Shown here piece after piece: positions 31,586 to 64,000 of a DNA stretch of 64,000 nt. Position 1 is the stretch's first letter, and every line of letters starts with the position of its first letter. Source of the DNA: Halisarca cf. caerulea (Eukaryota > Porifera > Demospongiae > Chondrillida > Halisarcidae); contig CAUJGJ010000313.1 of assembly GCA_963170055.1 (NCBI GenBank), positions 5,759,279 to 5,823,278 on the forward strand, given 5' to 3'. The translations under genes were made by a program, and so were the position numbers. The notes beneath the pieces were generated by a model. That model saw only the letters and a list, made by a program, of their open reading frames with translations, made no database searches and was not told where the DNA came from.

Positions 31586-31776
31586 CTTAAAGATTTAATG
31601 AATGTTCTAAGAATCTTGTCACTATATATCTAACTTGTCGTTGCTGTAAGATACCCAACTTCTCAGTGTGAGGACATTCACGTCTAGTATTATGAATACA
31701 TCTTTTTTGCTTGCATTAAAAATAATACAGTAATAATCAAGATGGGCCGATTGCGCAATATTCAATGATAGATAAA
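31586..31776. promoter_or_regulatory. PPP2R1-INTS10 spacer
   Basis: 191 bp between the stop and the next ATG on the same strand. ATTAAA at 31715-31720 is a likely poly(A) signal for PPP2R1. A pyrimidine tract (CTTTTTTGCTTGC) followed by AATACAG ends about 46 bp before the INTS10 ATG and resembles a 3' splice site. INTS10 must start transcription in this gap or inside PPP2R1, or be trans-spliced. Confidence 0.45.
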
Positions 31777-38053
<6,277 letters not shown>

Positions 38054-38235
38054 TGTTCACACAATGTCATGTACAAATGTGTTTGTTCATGTGAAGACTG
38101 TGCACTTCTTGTACCATCAGAGATCAGTGTGTACATTTACCATCAAAGATCATGTGCTGATCTGGAGGAGCACAGTACGCACTTAAGTAGCATTAACATG
38201 TACACTCAAACAGCTTTATAGAGTATTTATTATTA

Positions 38236-39101
38236 CAGTGGAACGTCAATTATCCGAACGTCAGTTAACCGAAACATCAATTATCCAAACAGCAAAGTTT
38301 ATTGCACAATTTGCTGAGTCAGCAAAAATGGCTACCACCTAAAAGAAGATAATTATAATGTCCTAAAATCTGAAAAAAGTTGAATATTTGTGAACAGATT
38401 TGAAAAAGACTTCTTAAATCTCTTTTAGAAGGTAAATTTTGATTAATAAGATGTTAGATACCCAAAACAAGTGGTATTATTAATAGTTAGTGATATAGAG
38501 TTTCTTATAATAGTAAAACTATACTGACATGGTAAGCTAAGAAAGCTCTCTGTAAACTTAGTGTTGTGTTCCATGCCAGTAGACATTCATGGTATGTAGT
38601 GTTCCATGCCTGTAGACATTCATGGTATGTACTGTTCCATGCCTGTAGACATTCATGGTATGTAGTGTTCCATGCCTGTAGACATGCATGGGTATGTAGT
38701 GTTCCATGCCTGTAGACATTCATGGTATGTAGTGTTCCATGCCTGTAGACATTCATGGTATGTAGTGTTCCATGCCTGTAGACATTCATGGGTATGTACT
38801 GTTCCATGCCTGTAGACATTCATGGTATGTAGTGTTCCATGCCTGTAGACATTCATGGGTATGTACTGTTCCATGCCTGTAGACATTCATGGGTATGTAG
38901 TGTTCCATGCCTGTAGACATTCATGGGTATGTAGTGTTCCATGCCTGTAGACATTCATGGTATGTACTGTTCCATGCCTGGAGACATTCATGGGTATGTA
39001 TGCAACTTTATATGCAATAGATGTGCTGTTTGATTATACGTACAATTTGATTTTACGAACACGTCAATCCCCAATTAGTTCGGATAATCAACTTTCCACT
39101 G
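38236..39101. mobile_element. pogo/Tigger-like MITE carrying an internal minisatellite
   Basis: Left TIR CAGTGGAACGTCAATTATCC; right end reverse complement CAGTGGAAAGTTGATTATCC. ATTATCCGAAC is the classic pogo/Tigger terminus. TA precedes the left end; the right flank is AA, so the duplication is degraded. The element lies between the convergent 3' ends of INTS10 and UBA52. No transposase. Confidence 0.8.
38565..38999. repeat. 33/34-bp minisatellite inside the Tigger-like MITE
   Basis: About 13 copies of TGTTCCATGCCTGTAGACAT plus TCATGGTATGTAG, with or without one extra G. It is wholly internal to the element at 38236-39101. Confidence 0.93.
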
Positions 39102-39197
39102 AAATTGATGCATGCAGAGAACCCTTCAAGTTCTAATGATCATTTATCATCATTCTTATGGTGTGATTGCAATCAAAATCAACAATTACAGTAAGAG

Positions 39198-40420
<1,223 letters not shown>

Positions 40421-40428
40421 CTAGGAAC

Positions 40429-40452
40429 ACGTGGAAGTACCTAATGACGTCA
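40429..40452. promoter_or_regulatory. UBA52 proximal promoter: E-box plus CRE
   Basis: CACGTG at 40429-40434 and TGACGTCA at 40445-40452 lie 21 and 37 bp upstream of the UBA52 ATG. Both are perfect consensus palindromes. Confidence 0.65.
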
Positions 40453-40652
40453 CAGTGAGAACGTCCCAGAAGGCGTGACCCGTACAGGAACACGGCGTAC
40501 TGAAATGGGCGTTTGCGGGACGGGCTAGACTAAACCCGTACGTGTATAATATGCTGAAATTTACTAGTATTCAACTTTGTCTTGCCATACTCAGACCGTA
40601 CACGGGGGGGGGGGGGGGGGGTAGGGGTCAAGGTGGTTGACAAAACCCCCTT

Positions 40653-40748
40653 TTGTGTACAGATTGAACTGAACAAGAATTGTTTCCTAATGCACCGACA
40701 CAAGGCAAACAAATCAAAACTCCATATTAATCGTATAAGAGCATTCAT
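40653..40748 (+). repeat. Dispersed repeat B, copy 1
   Basis: Shares TTGAACTGAACAA-AATTGTTTCCT, ACACAAGGCAA, CAAATCAAAACTCC and TAAT(C/T)GTATA with 63744-63832 in the same order and orientation. It lies between long G and C homopolymers (40603-40621 and 40751-40767) just outside UBA52. Confidence 0.7.
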
Positions 40749-40967
40749 ACCCCCCCCCCCCCCCCCCCTTATAGTGAGCCCTGCCTATGGGCCTGATATC
40801 AGACTGTGGGATTGCTTCCACTGTCCACGGACATTACATCACTTGCAATAATATTACAAAAAGTAGGAAAAATTCACTCCCTAATTTATAGACAGTAAAT
40901 TTCGTAATATTATTTCATGTTTGTATGGGTCAATATTGACCCAGGCTAATGAAGTCCTATGTGCAAA

Positions 40968-43791
40968 TCAATCATTTATGCCTCCAAGAGCTTTCTCCAA
41001 GTTCTCAATAAGGTCATCATCTTGCTCACTGGTGCTAGGTCCAACTGTTGGACGGTCATTGAACTCTGAGGGGCAGTCCCAAGTGAGTGCATCCACATTA
41101 GCAGAGCGACAGACAGCACCCGATTCATAGATGCCATTTTCTGGTAGCATCTGGTCCCTGGTCCAGTCACCTTCATACAGGTCAGCTCTGCGATGGATGG
41201 AATCAGGAAGGTTGCTGTTTGGTGTCAGTCTACATCCCGGTCTACCAGGGACTACAACAATGCGATTGAACAAATCTGGACACTGCATCTCCCAACATTG
41301 GGCACTACTGTTCTCAGGCATCAAGATCTCCACCTCACGTCCATTGGAGCCATCTACTCGCCAACTGGTCCTCAAGGAGTAGTCTTGTGGTGGGTTATTG
41401 ACAACGAACCGAGGCCAGCAAGTTGGGATCTCTTCCTTCCACAGTTCAAAGTTAGGACTTGGTAGATCCTTACAAGGAACGACTGGATTGAAAACAGCAG
41501 GAAGTTTGAAAGCATCTTTCTGAATCTGAGGGATGTTGTCAGCATTGTCACAAAGTACCTTTGACAGTGATGCTCTGCGGAGCTCAAGGAGCTGTGCCCT
41601 ACTAAACTGCCCTGGGTTTTCATAGAAGTACCTATCTCCCATGCGAAGACGGTTGAAGGTTATGGAGAAGAGACAAGCCATGGTAGGACCCAAGATGGAC
41701 TCGCTGTTAGGCATGATGACTCGATCCTCAGCAAGCATCCCTGTGAACAGGTCAATGCTATCAAACGATCCATACACTTTCAAGAGGTTCAGCTGAGTCA
41801 GGGAATTCCTGAACCTAACCTCCCGCACATCTGCAGGCACTCCTCGCTCTTTCAGGTAGTTCTGGCAGAAGTCTCTCCAGACTGGGTAGGGAGGGAGCCC
41901 GTGGTCACGTCCCCTTTGAAGATTGAGAGAGATGAGATCTCGAGTGATGCTCTCTGGAGATTCAAACAATCGGCTTGTCAGAGTTGGATTAATGAATTCG
42001 TCAACCAATCTGCCAGGAGTTACAAGCAGGCCTCGAATGATGGGGTCTGTACCAAGACTGTTGTTAAATTCTGGAGGGTTGAAGAATGCCTTGACTAGAT
42101 CCAGTGGTCCAATAGAAAGTGGCTTTCCTTCTTCGTCAAGTCTCTCAAACTCTGTACGTATTTGACTGTGACCGTACCGGAAGACTGCAGCTGCAAAGCT
42201 GGTGGGTAGGGTGGCGTCCATGGTGGGATCATATCCCTGGTATTGACCAATCAGCAAATCAAAGAGCTCTCGTCCAAACACTTCATAGAGGTATTCCTCG
42301 TACACCACAGCCTGCAATTCAGCTATAACAATTTTGCGTGCATTTTGATAAATGGTTTCATCATTCCATTGTGGGTTGACCTCTGAAAGCCCATCTGCCA
42401 CTCGATTGTGCTCCCTCATCCAAATAGTGTGCATGACAGCCAGACTCACCTGGGGAGAGAATGGAGAGGGAAGTAAATGCAACACACACACACACACACA
42501 TGCACATACACATGCACACATGCACGCACGCACACATGCACACATGCACATACACATGCATGTATGCACGCACGCATGCACGCACACGTGCACGTACGCA
42601 CGCACGCACGCATGCACACATACACGTACACATGCACACACGCATGTACACATGCACGTACACATGCATGTACGCACGCATGCATGCTCACACATGTACA
42701 CACCTGCTCATTAGGTCGAGGGTCACCTCCCTGAAAGCACAATTGGTCTGGAACTTGAGGCGGACAAGATGTATTTGAAGGTAACTTAGAGAGTGGAAGG
42801 GAGTCTTTGGCCCCTGAAAATGCTGGTGGGCCTACTTTGAGTCTGCCTCCTTCAAATGCTCGCAGGTCATTCGCCTGCTCTAGGCTTGATCCGTACACCA
42901 TCGAGCCGTCTATGTAGGAGGTGAGTACATTGAGCTGGTTGCGAGCGGTGAAGGTACCACCAGTGTCACACACAGGTACAGAGCGAGGGAAGAAGAGACA
43001 AGAGCTCTCTGAGCTGTCAAAGGCTGGATCTCTGCTAGGGACAAGGATGGGGATACATCTCTCTGTAAATTCACACTCAGGCTGTGGACAGTCCTCCTCT
43101 CCAAACTCTGGAGTCAGAGCAAAGTCATGGTCCAAGAACTGCCCCCATTGCATCATCATGTGTGTGTGCAGTGGGTCATCAATGGGGCGGTCTGGATGCA
43201 CCTTGCCCACCACCTGACGAGCACTAGGATTGGGTGGGTCAAACGCATCACGATGGAGTAGGTCTTTGTCCCTTGCCTGAAAGTATCCTCTGGGCTGCTG
43301 TACACCATCTTCGTACTGTGCTGGTAGCAGACGACCCACGGGGGTGAAAGAGGCGCCCCACAGAGGGTTATCAATGTTGTTACAGGTACCATCAAAGGTC
43401 CTGAACGGAGAAGATGCTGCTTCGGTACAGTCAGGTGTAGGAATGGGCTCACGACAAGAGGCATCCAGTTCTTCCTGAATGTGTGAGAGTTCTTCCTTGG
43501 TCAGTACGGATCCTGGTTTGTGGAAGGCAGCCTTTGCCAGAGCTTCAGCCTTGGCTTCCATATCAGAACCATCTAGAGCTTCCTTGTTGAGAAGTTTTAT
43601 GATCTGTGCTTCTGCCTCCCTCACTGCCCGCTCATAGTTAGCCCTAGCACGACCAGCTTTGAGAATCTTCTCATTGTTGATGAACAAGAGACTAACTGGT
43701 CGCTTCTTCTTCATCTGGGCAGCTGCTTTGGCCAGATCAACTGACTGCTGCTTCACCTTGTCCACCACACTGCTGATGACCACCATACGGT
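40968..43791 (-). CDS. Animal haem peroxidase (MPO/LPO-like), 5' end unresolved
   Basis: Two large exons, 43791-42704 and 42449-40968, join in phase (about 855 residues, stop at 40968). The first begins at an acceptor (CATCCCTGCAG|ACCGTATGG), so a short upstream exon with the start or signal peptide is missing; the first internal Met is at 43786. A propeptide-like region ends VLTKEELSHIQEEL. The catalytic domain follows: MQWGQFLDHDFALTPE (distal His and haem-linked Asp), Ca-binding segment, PNEQVSLAVMHTIWMREHNRVA (haem-linked Glu), RYGHSQIRTEF (proximal His region) and NLQRGRDHGLPPY. All key residues are present. It oxidises halides or phenols with H2O2, usually secreted or in granules. An extra 170-residue C-terminal tail ends acidic. 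The exact family branch is uncertain. Confidence 0.88.
42480..42703. repeat. CA-rich complex microsatellite
   Basis: Purine-pyrimidine alternating ACACATGCACGTACGC mixture filling the peroxidase intron (42450-42703). This kind of alternation is prone to Z-DNA. Confidence 0.9.
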
Positions 43792-45113
43792 CTGCAGGGA
43801 TGGACATGGACATGGACACACTCAAAGTATAGATAACATCATATGACCAACATGAAAGTGGACATAGCAAAGGACCATTAAATTGAAACTGGAGTTTTGA
43901 AAATGAAATAATAGTGTTTAATAATGCAGTTCAATAAAATATCTTCTTTTCACTATCAACGCTAGCTGTTTTGGGTATTGACACTTCACAGAACTAACTG
44001 CATGTAGAATGTCGTTCGCGTATGCATGGGTACTCTAACCTCAGGCATACATGCTTTTTCTGCGGAACCACTCCCAAACTACGTGTGTCGTCAGGCCTGT
44101 AGCCAGGTTGAAATATGGGGGGGTTCTTTTGGACCAAAGTGGAACTCTTCGCTACGTAAATGGCCATTGTGGTTGATTACGTTTTGCTGGACAGACAATC
44201 TGAGATTGAAGTATTTGGATACTAGCTTTATTTCAGGGATTGATGGAGTATATAAATTAATCTAAAAATTAATTGTTATAATAAGTTCTCATGAAATAAG
44301 GCTAGAATGTCTGTTTTACTTTCAGTGTTTTTAGCCAGGTGGAACTGGCTTCCAAGTGGGGGGGTGCTTCCGCACCCCCCGAACCCCCCCTGGCTACGGG
44401 CATGGTCGTGCTGTGGAAGTATTGTAGCTGGTCAAATGATCGACGGGAGTACCTCTACAGTATTCAGTTCGCAGGGTGTATCTATCTATACACGTGCGAT
44501 CTTTTGCGAGGAAGGAGCTACCCGTCGGGCAGTGTCCAACGGTACGGGGTAGGCAATAGTGCACGTGAGCTCCCTACCTTGAATGGCTTTGTGAGTGAGA
44601 CGCTTTCGGATACCAATACGACACTCGCTAGAATGCTTACGTAGAGAGAGAGAGCGCTGCTCTATCTACAGGACCAACCTTTCGCTGATATCTCGTCCGC
44701 TTGCAGAAGGCTGGATGTAGCAGCTACTACCACCAGTATCAGTTGGACCTTCATCGCTCAAATCCTCTCCTGGTGAAATCTGACTACGAGGTATGGATAC
44801 AGAAGGACTCCAGTGAGCTAGAGGAGTGACAGGTAAAATGTGAAATTCTAAAAAGCAGCGCAGCCTTACCAAGCAAAAAATAGTCACAAGAACAGCACAA
44901 GAGTTGGGCAGCTATGAATATTATCAGACCAAATAATATTCATAGAACTCCGAACTTGGCTATCACGTGATCAAGTAAACCGTGTAGAACAATATGGCAG
45001 TCGTATGAAGTGCAACAGACAAGGTGTACTCTCGAGCAAATGCATTGTTTATACGCGCATGTATAAGCCCATTACTTATTCGTTAACATAAATTCCTGTT
45101 TCTGTTCTGTCAG
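43792..45113. other. Peroxidase-KAT7 divergent region
   Basis: It should contain the peroxidase 5' exon(s) and both promoters. A MITE is at 44092-44404. TCACGTGA lies at 44963-44970, upstream of KAT7. A minus-strand open stretch at 44666-44860 has Ser/Asp-rich coding character (SPGEDLSDEGPTDTGG) but no splice phase matching the peroxidase exon. The KAT7 ATG at 45114 directly follows TTTCTGTTCTGTCAG, a strong 3' splice site, so a non-coding KAT7 exon probably lies here too. Confidence 0.4.
44092..44404. mobile_element. Non-autonomous DNA transposon (hAT-like termini)
   Basis: Ends CAGGCCTGTAGCCAGG and (reverse complement of the right end) CATGCCCGTAGCCAGG, 14 of 16 identical. They are flanked by GTCGT on both sides (44087-44091, 44405-44409), a candidate target duplication. 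The G-run/C-run interior next to the ends (GGGGGGG... CCCCCCC) resembles elements with 'GTAGCCAGG' termini that are widespread in aquatic invertebrates. Confidence 0.7.
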
Positions 45114-51226
<6,113 letters not shown>

Positions 51227-51646
51227 AACTCCTATAGTTTTACATATTATTCTAAGAACAGTATTCCCATGTGTGTATGTACTTATGTGCACGATCGAGT
51301 TTTGTATTGTTTTATATCCACTATATGTTATTATTATATAAGTTTGTATGTTTCCCATATAATATAGCTCATGCAGTATGTGTACTAGCTAGTGTGTGAG
51401 CAGATGTACTGGATATAGTGCATGCATTTATAATGTACGAATGTTTCATAGTATGTATATATATAGTATGTATACACATGCATGCATTTGTGTATTAATT
51501 TGGGAGTATATAAAATGCTACCCAATGCAATGTACATGTACTGGACTACAAAAGTATAAAACAGTCTAATTCACGCCTGCAAACTCATGAGATGTTAAGA
51601 GAAGTCATGTTCCAGCTAAGCTTGAGGTCATGACAAGAGTGGAAGG

Positions 51647-59970
<8,324 letters not shown>

Positions 59971-60535
59971 TGTATAAAGGGCTGCCACAAGCACCGCACG
60001 CACGTCTAGCTCAAACAAACACTTCCAAATGCTGAAAATAGAGTTCACTTGTTCGATGAGAAATTCGCCAAATGTTAGAATCAAATTCCAAGTACCAATG
60101 AACCAAGAAATGAAGGTTCTTTTTGGAGGCAATACTCGCTCCAAACATACGTATCGGGTACAACTGAGTCACGCGACAATCACGTTCGACCACGCCTATG
60201 AAGCCACACAGGTCCTCACATCTTTTTATTCACTTCAGCAAAGACAACACTTCTTACAAAACTCATCAGAAAATGTCACCACACTAGCGCCAGCAACTGT
60301 GGGTGGGTTGTGGCAAAATAAAGATTTGATTCACAGAATGTTAATGAAATAAGAAGCCAAACCGGGGACTGAACTCAACGAAACTATGACAACAAGAAGA
60401 TGGAAACAGTTGACCAAATACCAACACGAGTACACACACCAAAGATTAAACCCATGATACATACATGGTAGATACATGGAACCACAAACAAATAAACAAA
60501 CAAAACAAACAAACAAAAACAAATAAGACAACAGA

Positions 60536-63323
<2,788 letters not shown>

Positions 63324-64000
63324 TATCAGCAAAGATACGCAGTGAATAGAAAGAAAAAGAAAATATCTCTTGTGTGTTTCGTGAGTTTCGCAACCACTGA
63401 AATATAGCTAAATACGCTGGATTTCGAAGATTCTTTGTTGTTCTAAAACTATGAAAAATGGGCAACCATTTTAATATCACGTGATTGTCAGAACAGATTT
63501 GCAGCCTGTTCTGTAGACGTAAGTATATGCGTATCATATGGATGCTTCTTGAAGCTTGTGCCTTTCGTTTGCTCCTTTGGATCTGGTCTTTATCCTTTTC
63601 TGCTGCTTTCATACCTCTGTGCTTTCCCCTGCTACTAGTTTTCTTTCTCAACTAGCAAGCCAGCAGCATTATTATATCAGGCCTGTACACAAAGGGACGT
63701 GTTCGAAAGGACTTAACCATAGATACTTTAACCACCCCCCCCCTTGTGTTGAATTGAACTGAACAAAAATTGTTTCCTCACTGACACAAGGCAAGCAAAT
63801 CAAAACTCCCCAGTAATTGTATAGAGTATCCACAGTGAAACCTCTTTCGTGGATCTGTGTACGGTACGGCCTGTACATACTTGACCCACCCATCCACCTG
63901 AGTGCACAACCTGATCACTCACATGTACGCATGCATGGACCATGGACACACAAGTTCCCTCTGGTGAGATGAACACTACGGCTAAACCAAGTCACTTGAT
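63324..64000. other. Region upstream of DDX6
   Basis: DDX6 promoter with TCACGTGA at 63477-63484. No gene is recognised to the right edge. Dispersed repeat B copy 2 is at 63744-63832. Confidence 0.5.
63744..63832 (+). repeat. Dispersed repeat B, copy 2
   Basis: Same sequence as 40653-40748 in the same orientation, preceded by a C-run (63735-63743). Two copies 23 kb apart with about 85% identity by eye over some 90 bp. Confidence 0.7.

Noticed and set aside
44666..44887. Minus-strand ORF as the peroxidase first exon
   Set aside because: Its possible donor leaves two bases of a codon while the peroxidase exon needs one, so the join is out of frame.

Overview
This window is nuclear DNA of an early-branching animal. 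The likeliest source is a sponge (demosponge-like), with other non-bilaterians not excluded. Every recognisable gene is a spliced metazoan housekeeping or regulatory gene. Introns are short (often 60-500 bp) with GT-AG borders, neighbouring genes are close together, and introns are crowded with GT/CA microsatellites, minisatellites and small DNA transposons. Placing it among sponges is inference from gene content and compactness; no species-specific marker was seen. Two runs of N (19601-19800 and 48801-49000) are assembly gaps, both inside introns.

Layout. 1-0.9 kb: fragment of an ankyrin (sosondowah-like) gene whose first domain exon lies on the opposite strand. 1.9-7.4 kb (-): DNMT3, head to head with NDUFS2 (+, 8.1-12.7 kb). 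12.9-16.4 kb (+): EIF3F, convergent with fibrillarin (-, 16.6-18.2 kb), which is divergent from a DYRK1 kinase (+, 18.8-22.1 kb). 22.4-23.3 kb (+): RABAC1/PRA1. 23.8-24.8 kb (-): RBM7-like, divergent from dysbindin (+, 24.8-26.5 kb) with 57 bp between the two ATGs. 26.7-31.6 kb (+): PP2A scaffold PPP2R1. 31.8-38.1 kb (+): INTS10, with a LINE in its sixth intron. 39.2-40.4 kb (-): ubiquitin-RPL40 (UBA52). 41.0-43.8 kb (-): animal haem peroxidase. 45.1-51.2 kb (+): MYST acetyltransferase KAT7/HBO1 with two nearly identical zinc fingers. 51.6-60.0 kb (-): SID-1 family protein (SIDT). 60.5-63.3 kb (-): DDX6.

The complete gene models were built by hand from splice sites plus family similarity. Their coding lengths divide by three: DNMT3 817 aa, NDUFS2 476, EIF3F 272, FBL 311, DYRK1 667, RABAC1 207, RBM7-like 303, DTNBP1 320, PPP2R1 588, INTS10 691, UBA52 128, KAT7 875, SIDT 1253, DDX6 438. 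There is no sign that the genes form one pathway, although many act in RNA or chromatin biology (DNMT3, KAT7, INTS10, RBM7, FBL, DDX6, SIDT).

The most interesting signals are non-coding. (i) Sense-strand GT repeats repeatedly begin at or just after 5' splice sites. (ii) CACGTG E-boxes sit 10-30 bp from the start codons of EIF3F, FBL, UBA52 and RBM7/DTNBP1. (iii) Mobile elements have landed inside minisatellites and split them. (iv) There is a 337-bp near-perfect hairpin in DYRK1 and several palindromes in SIDT introns. (v) There is an exact 106-bp internal duplication in KAT7 and an apparent micro-inversion at the left edge. Other GT/CA microsatellites not listed separately lie near 5480, 11342, 12348, 15754, 27026, 30246, 30676, 33780, 36684, 37261, 37702, 42480, 46897, 49527, 52270, 57520, 58630, 59046, 61530, 61861 and 62781.
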